This document shows, piece after piece, positions 7,358-16,167 of a DNA stretch of 64,000 nt. The DNA comes from Treponema sp. (lineage in GTDB: Bacteria > Spirochaetota > Spirochaetia > Treponematales > Breznakiellaceae). The translations under genes and the position numbers were made by a program. Within the stretch, counting starts at the first letter, position 1, and every line of letters starts with the position of its first letter. Where the stretch lies: NCBI GenBank assembly GCA_031279555.1, contig JAITIK010000143.1, forward strand, positions 1 through 64,000. The letters run 5' to 3'. The notes beneath the pieces are model-generated. The model was not told where the DNA came from. It ran no database searches and saw nothing but the letters and a program-made list of their open reading frames with translations.

Positions 7358-9598
7358 CTGAACGAGCTTTTCAGCGCGGCGAATCGCGCCGCAGGCCCCC
7401 TTGCCGACCGTATGCGTCCCCGTACGTTGGACGACATCATTGGACAGGATCACATCGTGGGACAGGGGCGGCTTTTGCGCCGCGCTATTCAGGCGGACAG
7501 AATTTCCTCGCTTATCTTTTACGGTCCGCCGGGAACCGGCAAGACGAGCCTCGCCCGTGTCATCGCCAACACCACAAAATCCACATTTGAAAGTCTCAAC
7601 GCGGCGCTTGCCGGCATCAAAGACGTGCGGGAAGCCGTTGATCGGGCGACCGAACGCAGAAACCTTTACGGTACGCGGACGATTCTTTTTGTGGACGAGG
7701 TTCACCGGTGGAACAAGGCGCAGCAAGACGCGCTCCTCCCCTGGGTGGAGAATGGCGTCATCATTCTTATCGGCGCGACCACTGAAAATCCGTTCTTCGA
7801 GGTGAACCGCGCCCTGGTAAGCCGGAGCCGCATTTTCCAACTCAAATCCCTTGACAAGGAAGGGCTTTTTGAAACGGCGCGGCGCGCCTTGGCGGACAAA
7901 GAACGCGGCTATGGCGCGTGGCGGGTGACGTTTGAAGAAGGCGCGTTGGATCACCTCGTGGAAGTGGCTGGCGGAGATGCGCGGAGTCTCCTCAACGCGC
8001 TTGAGCTTGCCGTTGAGACCGCGCCGTCCGTGTGGCCGCCTCCTGAAAACGCCGTAATTTACGTGAGCCTTGAGGCGGCGGAACAGAGCATACAACGCCG
8101 GGTCGTGCTGTACGACCGCGACGGCGACTATCATTTCGACGCCATCAGCGCGTTTATCAAGAGCGTACGGGGTGGCGACCCTGACGCCGCGCTGTACTGG
8201 CTTGCGAAAATGGTGAAAGCCGGGGAAGATACGTCTTTTATTTTCAGGCGCATGATCATCTTGGCGAGCGAAGACATAGGGTTGGCCGATCCGCACGCCC
8301 TTTCAGTGGTTGTTTCCTGCGCTGAAGCCTTTGATCGCGTCGGTTTTCCCGAAGGCAATTTCCCCCTCGCCCACGCCTGCCTCTACCTAACGACCGCGCC
8401 CAAGTCCAACTCGACGCTGGCTTTTTTTGACGCCATGAAGGAAGTCGAAAAGGAACACGCCGAAGTGCCGAACCACCTGCGGGATGCGAACCGCGACAGC
8501 GAAAGTTTTGGTCATGGGGAAGGCTACCTGTATCCGCACGCTTACCGCGATCATTGGGTTGCGCAACAGTACCTGCCTGCGGCGCTGAAGGGAAAAACGT
8601 TTTACACGCCCTCAACGGTTGGCTACGAGGGCAAAATTCGGGAAGAAACGCTTCGCAAGCGGGAAATCCAAGCGGCAGTCTTACTCGACGGCGACAAGCG
8701 CGAGGATGTACTTACATGGTCGGCGGTGTCAAAGGGCAGAGAAGGCTGGTTCAAGCGGCTTTCCGGCGGCAGAAGCGCCTTGCTCCTGCGGGACAGGGAT
8801 CTTATTCTGGGGCAATGTTCGATTCAGCGCCACAGCCGTATCCTTATCGTCCATGCGGAGGACGGCCTCCTCCTTTGGGAAGCCCTCCGCCGCGCGCCGG
8901 AAGGCTTGTCTGCGGCCTGTGTGCGTGATGAAGCGGCGAAGTCCGCCCTGCTCGGCTACGCATCGATCCTTGACGAGACCGAACGCCCCCTCATACGGAC
9001 AGGCGGCGCCCCCTCGCCGGGCGAAGCCGAAGCCGCGTTTTCCTGCACACAGTTTGACTATATCCTGACACGCGAACCGTGGCGGCAGACCGGCGGCGGC
9101 GCGGGAGTTTTCACCGAGTTTGCGCAAAAATGCCGCAAGTTGCTTGCCCCAACAGGCGTTATCGTCGTCCTGCAATCCCCGCCCGCGCTCGGCGGAAAAA
9201 TTTTTCCTATCCTTGAGGCGGAAATCGAAGGGATTCTGCCGGAGGCACCGGAAACGCCAAAGATGGTGCAAAAACTCGCCGAAGCGGAGTGGGCGTTTTT
9301 TACCTCTGAGGGAAACAAACCGGAACTGCTCTGGAACGCCCAAACTCTCGAAGCCGCTTTCACGGAAGCCGGGTTCTCCGTGTCCATCTCGCAGGTTGAT
9401 CAAAAAGAAGAGCGTCTCCTTACGGAGCGCGATGTGGCGGCATGGTTCAGCAAGGAAAAATCAAGCTGGGGCGCGTTCATTGCGCGGGAATTGGGCGATG
9501 AAGCCTTTTACAATATAAAAAGAATGCTTTCCGAGCGGGCGAAACGGGGGCCGGTTGAATGGAAATGGAAAAGTCTGCTGTTGAAAGCGGCGTTTTAA
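7358..9598 (+). CDS. rarA: RarA/MgsA-family AAA+ ATPase with a long C-terminal extension
   Basis: Residues 1-440 are RarA, a clamp-loader-like AAA+ ATPase acting at stalled replication forks. Walker A is GPPGTGKTSLA, Walker B is ILFVDEVHRWNK, sensor 1 is IGATTENPFFEVN, and the C-terminal part has SVRGGDPDAALYWLAKM and the APKSNS motif. After GYEGKIREE, where RarA normally ends, about 300 further residues follow; they look like a Rossmann-type methyltransferase-like module (FDYILTREPW, LLAPTGVIVVLQSPP) with no clear SAM motif. The ORF track starts at ATG 7412 (MRPRTL), but the family begins with a conserved PLADRMRP. In-frame sequence from CTG 7358 supplies LNELFSAANRAAGPLADR, and no ATG, GTG or TTG exists between the upstream stop (7346-7348) and 7412. 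I therefore propose CTG, with GTGAGG seven bases upstream. Confidence 0.85.
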   Translation: MNELFSAANRAAGPLADRMRPRTLDDIIGQDHIVGQGRLLRRAIQADRISSLIFYGPPGTGKTSLARVIANTTKSTFESLNAALAGIKDVREAVDRATERRNLYGTRTILFVDEVHRWNKAQQDALLPWVENGVIILIGATTENPFFEVNRALVSRSRIFQLKSLDKEGLFETARRALADKERGYGAWRVTFEEGALDHLVEVAGGDARSLLNALELAVETAPSVWPPPENAVIYVSLEAAEQSIQRRVVLYDRDGDYHFDAISAFIKSVRGGDPDAALYWLAKMVKAGEDTSFIFRRMIILASEDIGLADPHALSVVVSCAEAFDRVGFPEGNFPLAHACLYLTTAPKSNSTLAFFDAMKEVEKEHAEVPNHLRDANRDSESFGHGEGYLYPHAYRDHWVAQQYLPAALKGKTFYTPSTVGYEGKIREETLRKREIQAAVLLDGDKREDVLTWSAVSKGREGWFKRLSGGRSALLLRDRDLILGQCSIQRHSRILIVHAEDGLLLWEALRRAPEGLSAACVRDEAAKSALLGYASILDETERPLIRTGGAPSPGEAEAAFSCTQFDYILTREPWRQTGGGAGVFTEFAQKCRKLLAPTGVIVVLQSPPALGGKIFPILEAEIEGILPEAPETPKMVQKLAEAEWAFFTSEGNKPELLWNAQTLEAAFTEAGFSVSISQVDQKEERLLTERDVAAWFSKEKSSWGAFIARELGDEAFYNIKRMLSERAKRGPVEWKWKSLLLKAAF

Positions 9599-9771
9599 GA
9601 TGCGGTTTTATAGCGGCAAGAGATAAGGCCGTTCCAAAAACTCCGCCGGGCGCGTTGTGGAACAGCCTTAAATATACAGAAACGATCTGTTGATTTTTTT
9701 ATTGATGTGATATAATATAAATTCCTTTAGGGGGGAGTTTTAATAGTCTGCGCCCGGCGCGCGTTGCGGTT
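9599..9771. other. Intergenic region upstream of flhF
   Basis: This holds a hairpin (9625-9669), a possible promoter (TTGATT 9690-9695, 15-base spacer, TATAAT 9711-9716) and an AGGGGGGAG sequence near 9728 that resembles a ribosome-binding site but leads to no ORF. A repeat element then separates this leader from flhF. The promoter spacing is short, so its use is uncertain. Confidence 0.45.
9625..9669 (+). repeat. Intergenic hairpin (GTTCCA type)
   Basis: AAGGCCGTTCCA (9625-9636) pairs with TGGAACAGCCTT (9658-9669), a 12-bp stem with one G-U pair and a 21-base loop. There is no T run, so termination after rarA would be weak or factor-dependent. Similar arms occur at several other intergenic sites in the window. 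Confidence 0.6.
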
Positions 9772-9936
9772 CCTAGCAGCCTGTCGCATTTGTAGTTTTT
9801 GCGCCATTTTATACCGTAAAAACCACGATTATTGGGCTTCTGCGAACCTTTGGTTCGATGGCAGTTTGCAAGGTAAAAAACCGTTTTTAAGGCGATTTTT
9901 GGAGATTTTATGCGCGAAGCGCGACAAACTGCTAGG
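9772..9936. mobile_element. MITE-like element, copy 1 (165 bp)
   Basis: The element is bounded by inverted repeats CCTAGCAGCCTGTCGC (9772-9787) and GCGACAAACTGCTAGG (9921-9936), which match at 14 of 16 bases. Inside are hairpins CGAACC-TT-TGGTTCG-like and GCGC-GAA-GCGC. A second copy lies at 44213-44376 and shares long identical blocks. No transposase is encoded and no clear target duplication is visible. It sits in the leader of flhF. Confidence 0.6.
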
Positions 9937-9997
9937 GGGGACGGTTTGAGCGGAGGAAATACGCCGTCCCGCCTTTAAGGATTTGGGAGGGGGAAAA

Positions 9998-11266
9998 ATG
10001 GAGTATTTTGTTGAACAAGCGTTGAATTATACAGAATGCCTCAATAAAATCAGGATGAAATACGGTGAAAGGGTGACGATTCTTTATCACAAAAACATTC
10101 GTATTGGGGGTATATTTGGTCTTTTTGCTAAAGATGGAGTGGAGATCACCGGATTTACCGCAAACAATTACGCGAAAAATCTGAATGTCGCGACGCCCGC
10201 TTCCAGCATACTTTCTGCTTCGGAGCCTAAAAAACCGCTTGATTTTAACGAAGAAAAAAAACGGCTCGTTGAAATGGGGAGCGCTGTAAAAAAAGAAGAT
10301 CCGACTCTGATGAAAGTTCTGGAGGAGATGAAGTCCATAAATGAGAAATTGAACCATAACGGCGGAGTTTCCGCTCGCGCCGAGCAAGCGTCTCATTCTA
10401 CGCTCGTCCGTCTGCGTGAGGCGCTTGCGCTCAATGATTTTTCGCAAAGTTATATTCAGAACATTATTGAACGGTGCAAGAAAGAAATCTCCCTTGAAAG
10501 CCTCAATGATTACGATGCTGCGCAGGATAAGGCGCTTGAGTGGATAGGCGAGACTATCCTCATTTATAAAGAAGCGAAAATCTATAAAAGACCGCGTATC
10601 ATGGTGTTAGTGGGACCTACAGGCGTTGGAAAGACCACAACCATCGCCAAACTCGCGGCTATTTACGGGATAGGAACCTCGGTCAAACCGCCTGTTTCGG
10701 TGCGGATGATAACCATTGACGCATTCCGCATCGGCGCGAAAGCCCAGATCGAAGCGTACGGCAACATCATGGAACTGCCCGTCTCCTATGTTGAGGATTA
10801 TGACGAGCTAAAAAGAACAATAGCTCAATATTCTGATGATGTTGATCTTATTTTGGTCGATACTATAGGAAAGAGTCCGCGTGATTCTGTTAAACTGGGC
10901 GAGATGAAGCAACTTCTGGATGCGTGCGGACCTCATGCGGAGGTGCATCTTGCCGTTGCGGCGACGACAAAATCAAGCGATATAAAAGAAATTCTGCGTC
11001 AATTTGAGCCTTTTAATTACCGTTCCGTGATCATCACTAAATTAGACGAAACTATACGCATAGGCAATGTGATAAGCGCGATCTCGGAAAAAGGGAAGTT
11101 GGTGTCGTATATAACGGACGGGCAAAAGGTGCCGAGCGATATTCAAACGGCGTCGGTGGTGCGGTTCCTCATCAATCTGGAAGGGTTTCATGTTAAGAGA
11201 TCGAAGATTGAAGAGCGTTTCCCGTGCAATGTCGCGGAGCAGATACAATGGAAAAATAGGCTCTAG
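9998..11266 (+). CDS. flhF: Flagellar biosynthesis GTPase FlhF
   Basis: FlhF is an SRP-type GTPase that sets the position and number of flagella; in spirochaetes it helps place the periplasmic flagella near the poles. The N-terminus (MEYFVEQALNYTECLNKIRM) matches the family's basic B domain. The NG domain follows in the second half: VGPTGVGKTTTIAKLAA (G1), TIDAFRIGAKAQI (G2), DTIGKSPRD (G3) and ITKLDETIRIGN (G4). I start at ATG 9998, which has a strong GGGAGGGGG ribosome-binding site; the listed 9983 start lies within that site. It has 422 residues and is followed by flhG after 93 bases that contain a hairpin. In T. pallidum flhA precedes flhF, whereas here rarA and a repeat element do. Confidence 0.95.
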   Translation: MEYFVEQALNYTECLNKIRMKYGERVTILYHKNIRIGGIFGLFAKDGVEITGFTANNYAKNLNVATPASSILSASEPKKPLDFNEEKKRLVEMGSAVKKEDPTLMKVLEEMKSINEKLNHNGGVSARAEQASHSTLVRLREALALNDFSQSYIQNIIERCKKEISLESLNDYDAAQDKALEWIGETILIYKEAKIYKRPRIMVLVGPTGVGKTTTIAKLAAIYGIGTSVKPPVSVRMITIDAFRIGAKAQIEAYGNIMELPVSYVEDYDELKRTIAQYSDDVDLILVDTIGKSPRDSVKLGEMKQLLDACGPHAEVHLAVAATTKSSDIKEILRQFEPFNYRSVIITKLDETIRIGNVISAISEKGKLVSYITDGQKVPSDIQTASVVRFLINLEGFHVKRSKIEERFPCNVAEQIQWKNRL

Positions 11267-11276
11267 TTACATCTAT

Positions 11277-11329
11277 GGCCGCTTTTTCAAAATTTGCCGC
11301 CCTAGTGTTGCGTTTTGAAACGGCCTTTT
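11277..11329 (+). repeat. Hairpin between flhF and flhG (TTTCAAAA type)
   Basis: GGCCGCTTTTTCAAAA (11277-11292) pairs, with a small bulge, with TTTTGAAACGGCC (11313-11325), and TTTT follows. It could be a partial terminator tuning flhG and fliA expression relative to flhF. Confidence 0.55.
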
Positions 11330-11359
11330 ATATAAACAAGGATTGTTAAGAGGATTGTC

Positions 11360-12274
11360 ATGGAAGATCAAGCGGAAAAACTACGTGAACTAATGCGGAA
11401 GAGAAGCGAGAATTCGGCGTCAACTGCGGAGAAAGTTCAGCCGGTTAAGACGTGGGAGCAGAAAAAGACCCGCGTCATCACCATTAGCAGTGGAAAGGGT
11501 GGTGTTGGGAAGACCAATGTCTCGGTAAATATGGCTATCGCCTATGCTAGGCTTGGCAAGAAAGTGGTTGTCATGGACGCCGATTTGGGGCTTGCCAATG
11601 TGAACGTTATGCTCGGTCTTGTTCCTAAATACAACCTGTATCATGTGATGCGCAAGCAAAAAACCATGAAAGAGATTTTGGAAGAGACCGAATACGGCAT
11701 CTCCATTGTCGCGGGCGCCTCCGGGCTTTCCAAGATTGCGAATCTTACGGAAGACGAACGGGAAAATTTTATCAATGAGCTTACCACCCTTGCCAATGTG
11801 GATATTATCATCATTGATACAAGCGCAGGCGTCTCCAAGAATGTGCTGGACTTCATCGTTGCGGCGAATGACGCGATTATCATTACGACGCCGGAACCGA
11901 CCGCGATCACGGACGCCTATGGCATTACCAAAATAATCGCCACCGAAATGGTGAACAAGGCTGGGCTTGGGATCGGGCTGAAACTCGTGGTGAACAGGGT
12001 GAAAAGCGCCGAAGAAGCGAAAAAGGTCGCGGAGCGAATGATCAGTATTGCCGGTCAGTTTTTGAACCTCAAGATAGAGTACCTTGGTTTCATTTACGAT
12101 GATTCAGTGGTTTCTCAAGCCGTATTGAGGACCAAGCCCTTCACGGTTATCGATCCCAAGAGCAAGGCGTCGCTCTGTGTGCAGCATCTTGTGGAGCGCA
12201 TGGATAAAACCGAAGTCCGGCATGAGAGCGGCGGTTTTGCTGTTATGATGAAACGGTTTTTCAACCGTACATGA
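11360..12274 (+). CDS. flhG: MinD-like ATPase FlhG (YlxH)
   Basis: This is a ParA/MinD-family ATPase that pairs with FlhF to restrict flagellar number. The deviant Walker A ISSGKGGVGKTNVSVNMA is at residues 41-58, followed by VVVMDADLGLANVNVMLG (Walker A') and the DIIIIDTSAGVSKNVLDF block (Walker B). A basic N-terminal segment (RELMRKRSENS) may correspond to the FlhF-activating motif of the family. A C-terminal amphipathic helix for membrane binding is plausible near MKRFFNRT. It has 304 residues, the normal size. The gene sits between flhF and a small membrane protein, the usual spirochaetal order. Confidence 0.93.
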   Translation: MEDQAEKLRELMRKRSENSASTAEKVQPVKTWEQKKTRVITISSGKGGVGKTNVSVNMAIAYARLGKKVVVMDADLGLANVNVMLGLVPKYNLYHVMRKQKTMKEILEETEYGISIVAGASGLSKIANLTEDERENFINELTTLANVDIIIIDTSAGVSKNVLDFIVAANDAIIITTPEPTAITDAYGITKIIATEMVNKAGLGIGLKLVVNRVKSAEEAKKVAERMISIAGQFLNLKIEYLGFIYDDSVVSQAVLRTKPFTVIDPKSKASLCVQHLVERMDKTEVRHESGGFAVMMKRFFNRT

Positions 12275-12282
12275 GGTGAAAA

Positions 12283-13026
12283 ATGCATGTAAAAACAAGC
12301 GGCGGCATTGCGGGTGGAGCCTTTCTTCTATCCTTTCTCATTGGACTTATTGGCGGAGCGGGTTTTCCGATGCTCCTTGTGCGCGCTCCTGTTTTTGCTT
12401 TGGTTTCCTTTGTGTTGTCAGAAGTTATTCATCTGGTTGTGGAACGTTTTTTGATTTATTCGCCGGTTGCCGCGGGTGAAGAGGCGTTGCCAGCCGGTTC
12501 CCATGTGGATATTTCTGTAGAAGACGCTTCAAGCGCGGAGCCATCCGAAACCGTCGCCATCTTGGATATAGCGGCGTCTGACGGCACAGAGGTTGCGGAG
12601 GCCGCCGCGAAAACTTCGGCGGAGTTCGAAACGGCTTCCGATGAATTTTTGGATAAAGCGTCGCTGGTGGGCGTATTGCCCATAAACGGAGCGCTGGATG
12701 AAGATGCCAAAAACGTCCATGCTGAAACAGCCGACGGCGTTGCAAGCGGCGCTGATTTTGCGGGCGAGTTGGCGGCGGACTCACCGGCAGGAGATTCAGC
12801 GGCGTTCGGCGCGATGGAGACGCTTTTTCCGAATACAGCCATGCCGTTGAAGGACGTGAAGTTGCCCGATATGGAAAGTACGTCCGACGCTTTTGTTGAA
12901 AAAAAAAAGGAGTTGTTTGAGCCGCCTACCTGGAAGCAGACGGGGAAGTCAAGTGAAGCTTTGGGAAAGAATTATGATCCCGCAAAAGTTGCGAATGCGA
13001 TAAAAACTTTATTACAACAAAAATGA
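12283..13026 (+). CDS. Hypothetical membrane protein of the motility operon
   Basis: The N-terminus has two closely spaced hydrophobic stretches ([23 protein letters not shown] and [17 protein letters not shown]). A long acidic, Ala-rich, low-complexity cytoplasmic or periplasmic region follows ([14 protein letters not shown]-like), and the C-terminal end has [22 protein letters not shown] recognise no domain. AGGTGAAAA precedes the ATG, and the stop overlaps the next start as ATGA, so it is coupled to the flagellar sigma factor. Treponemes carry an uncharacterised gene at this position between flhG and the sigma factor, so conserved placement suggests a motility role, possibly in regulating or anchoring FlhG or the sigma factor; that is inference. 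Confidence 0.65.
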   Translation: MHVKTSGGIAGGAFLLSFLIGLIGGAGFPMLLVRAPVFALVSFVLSEVIHLVVERFLIYSPVAAGEEALPAGSHVDISVEDASSAEPSETVAILDIAASDGTEVAEAAAKTSAEFETASDEFLDKASLVGVLPINGALDEDAKNVHAETADGVASGADFAGELAADSPAGDSAAFGAMETLFPNTAMPLKDVKLPDMESTSDAFVEKKKELFEPPTWKQTGKSSEALGKNYDPAKVANAIKTLLQQK

Positions 13027-13823
13027 GGGTGATGATGGGGAATATCCCTCTTGAGCGGAAAACGGAAGATGAGCTTTGGGTTGAGTACCGTAAGACGAAA
13101 GATCCAAAAATTCGAGAATCTTTTATTAAGCAATATGCGCCGTTGGTAAAATACGTAGCAGGCAGAGTTGCGGTGGGGATGCCTCCTACAGTGGAGTTTG
13201 ATGATCTTGTTGGGTTCGGTGTTTTCGGTCTTTTGGACGCTATTGACAAATTCGATCCGAAGAAAGGCGTTAAGTTCAAAACATACGCCGTTACCCGTAT
13301 CCGTGGCTCTATTATTGATGAGCTTCGTTCGATAGACTGGGTTCCACGTTCGGTGCGGCAGAAAGCGCGGGAAATTGAGAACGCTATAGGCGCGCTTGAG
13401 GCTCAGCTTGGCAGGGTTGCGACGGATCGGGAGATTGCGTTGTCGCTTGGGCTTAAAGAAGACGAGTATCTCAAGATATTGACGAAAACAACGTCAACTA
13501 CCATGCTTTCTTTGAGCGACGTGTGGTTTTCCGGCGACGAGAACGACAAAGTTTCCATTGGAGAAAGCATTGAGGCTCCTTCCAGCCTTAACCCCGATGT
13601 GATAACCGAGAAAGCCGAGTCTAAACGGGTGCTTAAAGAATATATAAAAGAGTTGTCAGACAAGGAGCAAAAGATACTTGTGTTATACTATTACAAAGGC
13701 TTGACGCTTAAAGAGATTGGACAGGTTTTGAGCGTCACCGAGTCCAGAGTGTCGCAGCTTCACTCAAAGGCAATAGTTCACCTGAGAGCTAAATTAACCA
13801 ATGCGCGGAAAGGTCTTTTATAG
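13023..13823 (+). CDS. fliA: Flagellar RNA polymerase sigma factor (FliA/WhiG family)
   Basis: This group-3 sigma-70 factor should direct late flagellar and chemotaxis promoters. Region 2 is clear ([62 protein letters not shown]), followed by the FliA-type [15 protein letters not shown]. Region 3 is at about 120-150, and region 4 ends with [24 protein letters not shown]. It has 266 residues. The ATG at 13023 overlaps the preceding stop (ATGA); MMGN (13032) or MGN (13035) are alternative starts with GAGGG upstream of the latter. No FlgM-like anti-sigma gene is visible nearby. The position after flhG matches other treponemes. Confidence 0.93.
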   Translation: MRVMMGNIPLERKTEDELWVEYRKTKDPKIRESFIKQYAPLVKYVAGRVAVGMPPTVEFDDLVGFGVFGLLDAIDKFDPKKGVKFKTYAVTRIRGSIIDELRSIDWVPRSVRQKAREIENAIGALEAQLGRVATDREIALSLGLKEDEYLKILTKTTSTTMLSLSDVWFSGDENDKVSIGESIEAPSSLNPDVITEKAESKRVLKEYIKELSDKEQKILVLYYYKGLTLKEIGQVLSVTESRVSQLHSKAIVHLRAKLTNARKGLL

Positions 13824-13880
13824 GAAGACGTAAAGTTGCAAAAAGGTAGCGCACCCTGTACCTTGCTAAAGGAGGCAGCC

Positions 13881-15839
13881 GTGATAGATTTTGTCAAACT
13901 GCAACAGTTGATGAAAGAACAGCTTGAAATTGATAGAGAAATTCGTATTGTCAACGCCGAAGGTCAGACATTGGATGCCGCTCTTAGGGAAGCGTCCACC
14001 CTGCTCGACATTCCGATGCGCCGCATTGAGTATGAAGTGATCGAACGGGGCTTCGGAGGCATTTTCGGCGCTGGAAGAAAAGAATGGAAGATCAAAGCTT
14101 ACGGCAAAGTTTTGATGCGGGAGGCGAATGTCAGCGCCGGCAGCGCGGACGCTGGTGAGAAAGCTGTCGCATTGGTTGCGAAGAACGTGGACGGAGAAGT
14201 GTTTGTCCGGTTAAACTCCAGCGGAGTGTTGCTTAAAGTAAATCCCTCTATTGGATCGGGCAGACCCGCCACTGAAGCGATGGCGATGCTGGCGCTCAAC
14301 GACCGGTCTGTTAAAGATATTGACGTGAATATGGTGCGCGCTGTTGTCGAACATGCCGAAGGCGTTTATGTAAAGGTCGGAACCTTTAACCGCAACTACA
14401 GCCATGACAGCAACATACGGGTTGAAATCATGGATAATGACATGAAAGCTTTTATAATCGTGGAGCCTGCGGGCGTCAATGGTTGCGATCTTTCTGAGGA
14501 CGTTATCGTCAATTTTTTGCATAAGAACCATATAGTGTACGGCATCAAAAACGACGTTATAGCGCAGTTTGTGGATCACCCCGTCTATAAGACGCCGACT
14601 TTAGTTGCGGAAGGGATAAAAGAAGCCAATGGACGAAACGCTTATATAGAATATAAGTTTGAAACAAATCCAAATAAGATGCATCTGAGGCAAAGCCGCA
14701 CCGGTACGGTTGATTTTAAGAATATTCAGCTTATCCAGAACGTAATTGAAAATCAACCCATTGCCGTAAAAATTCCGGCTGAAGAGGGGAAAAAAGGAAG
14801 AACAGTTAAAGGCGAGTTTCTTCCCGCAAAAGACGGCGTGGACATTTCGTTGCCGCTTGGGAAGAATGTACATGCGGACAAAGACGGCATGGTGATTTTT
14901 GCCGACATTAGCGGACAGGTCATGCTCGCCAACGGCGTTATCAATGTTGAGCCGGTATTTCTGGTAGAAGGCAATGTGTGCCTCAAGACTGGAAACATCA
15001 TTTTCTTAGGCACCGTCGTGATTACTGGCAATGTGGAAGACGGTTTCTCTGTAAAAGCTGCCGGAAACATTGAGATAAGAGGTACCGTTGGGTGCGCCGA
15101 AATAGAAGCGGAAGGCGACATCAGCGTCGCCCAAGGCATAACAGGGAAGACGACCGGTCATGTGAAGGCGGGAGGATCCATATGGGCGCGTTTTATAGAA
15201 AACGCTATTATTGACGCAGGCGACATGGTGGTGGTGTCTGACGGCATCATCAACTCACAGGTGGACGCCTACAAGCGGATCGTGTGCCAGGGCAAACGCG
15301 CCCGCATCGTGGGCGGAAAGCTCAGAGCTTCCGAGGAGATCAACGCGCAGATCATAGGCACTTCAAGCGGCGGCACTGAAACGATCTGTGAAGTGGGCAT
15401 CGATCCTAGTATAAAGGAAGCCCTTGAGGAGTTGGCGTTTGATAAGGAGCGTCATAAAAAAGAACTTGAAAGCGTACAAGCCGAAATGCAGATGCTCATC
15501 AACATAAAAACCCAGAGAAAAAGCCTCCCCGAAGACAAGGAATTCCTTCTGAATGAACTTATGGATCAGAGAAACAATCTAATCTCTGAATTGCAGGATA
15601 TTGATAAAAAAATAGACCAGAAACAGGAGGAACAGAGCGGCATCAAGACGCGGGGGCGTGTTTCCGTTGCGAACGTAATATACCCAGGCGCTAAAATCGT
15701 TGTTCGTGATGTTGTTGAGTCTATACGCAACCAATACCGGGCTGCAACCTTTATCTTGGAAAATAATCTTATTCGTGTTGTTAAATATGAAGAGCCTGAC
15801 AAAGATGCGAAGAGGGAGTTCGAGTTCGTGGATGAGTGA
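13881..15839 (+). CDS. Jag-N/FapA (DUF342) polymerisation-type protein
   Basis: Residues about 10-60 resemble a Jag N-terminal domain (EGQTLDAALREASTLLDIPM, then GFGGIFGAGRKEWKIKAYGK). From about residue 190 the protein matches the FapA/DUF342 family, with KTPTLVAEGIKEANGRNAYI and PIAVKIPAEEGKKGRTVKGE. A right-handed beta-helix follows, made of repeats such as IFLGTVVITGNVEDGFSVKA and GNIEIRGTVGCAEIEAEGDI. A coiled coil (DKERHKKELESVQAEMQML) and a C-terminal beta part end the protein. I choose GTG 13881, since CTAAAGGAGGCAGCC stands directly before it; the ORF-track TTG at 13836 lacks a site. FapA proteins are membrane-associated and linked to signalling or polar assembly. The motility-operon position suggests a flagellar or polar scaffolding role (inference). 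Confidence 0.85.
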   Translation: MIDFVKLQQLMKEQLEIDREIRIVNAEGQTLDAALREASTLLDIPMRRIEYEVIERGFGGIFGAGRKEWKIKAYGKVLMREANVSAGSADAGEKAVALVAKNVDGEVFVRLNSSGVLLKVNPSIGSGRPATEAMAMLALNDRSVKDIDVNMVRAVVEHAEGVYVKVGTFNRNYSHDSNIRVEIMDNDMKAFIIVEPAGVNGCDLSEDVIVNFLHKNHIVYGIKNDVIAQFVDHPVYKTPTLVAEGIKEANGRNAYIEYKFETNPNKMHLRQSRTGTVDFKNIQLIQNVIENQPIAVKIPAEEGKKGRTVKGEFLPAKDGVDISLPLGKNVHADKDGMVIFADISGQVMLANGVINVEPVFLVEGNVCLKTGNIIFLGTVVITGNVEDGFSVKAAGNIEIRGTVGCAEIEAEGDISVAQGITGKTTGHVKAGGSIWARFIENAIIDAGDMVVVSDGIINSQVDAYKRIVCQGKRARIVGGKLRASEEINAQIIGTSSGGTETICEVGIDPSIKEALEELAFDKERHKKELESVQAEMQMLINIKTQRKSLPEDKEFLLNELMDQRNNLISELQDIDKKIDQKQEEQSGIKTRGRVSVANVIYPGAKIVVRDVVESIRNQYRAATFILENNLIRVVKYEEPDKDAKREFEFVDE

Positions 15840-15845
15840 GGAACA

Positions 15846-16166
15846 ATGGCAATTCAACCTCTTGATCTACAGATTATGTTTACTCAAATTGACTCGATTG
15901 GGAAATCACAGGCTGTGCAAAAAGAAGGTCTGGTCATACAGCAATCCTTGCAAAACCTCAAAAAACAGGAAAGAACCGAAGCGGATATTCAAGCGGTAAA
16001 CGAGTCTCAGGATATCGGCGAAGGAGCGGGAGCGATACATGATCGCGGTTCGCGCAAATTTTCTGGAAAAGATGGAGAGCGGCGTCATGATAAAGAGCGG
16101 AAAGAAGACGCCGCTCCTAAATTGTGGGATCCTCAATTAGGGAAAAATGTCGATATAAGCGGGTAA
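15846..16166 (+). CDS. Small hypothetical protein of the motility operon
   Basis: A 106-residue, hydrophilic, highly charged protein (MAIQPLDLQIMFTQIDSIGK at the start, DGERRHDKERKEDAAP near the end). It has no signal peptide or membrane segment and no domain I recognise. The N-terminal part looks helical, and the C-terminal part looks disordered and ends in LWDPQLGKNVDISG. The ATG has GAGTGAGG upstream, seven bases after the FapA stop, and the next gene starts two bases after this stop. That tight packing supports a real gene co-translated with its neighbours. Confidence 0.65.
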   Translation: MAIQPLDLQIMFTQIDSIGKSQAVQKEGLVIQQSLQNLKKQERTEADIQAVNESQDIGEGAGAIHDRGSRKFSGKDGERRHDKERKEDAAPKLWDPQLGKNVDISG

Positions 16167-16167
16167 C

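Noticed and set aside
7205-8296. A 363-residue minus-strand ORF across the lipoprotein and rarA genes.
   Set aside because: It overlaps two well-supported plus-strand genes and has no recognisable motif, so it is a shadow ORF.
9764-9949. A 61-residue ORF whose translation is similar to one at 44231-44413.
   Set aside because: The likeness comes from the shared MITE-like element. The ORFs have no ribosome-binding sites and run beyond the element ends, so I do not call a gene.
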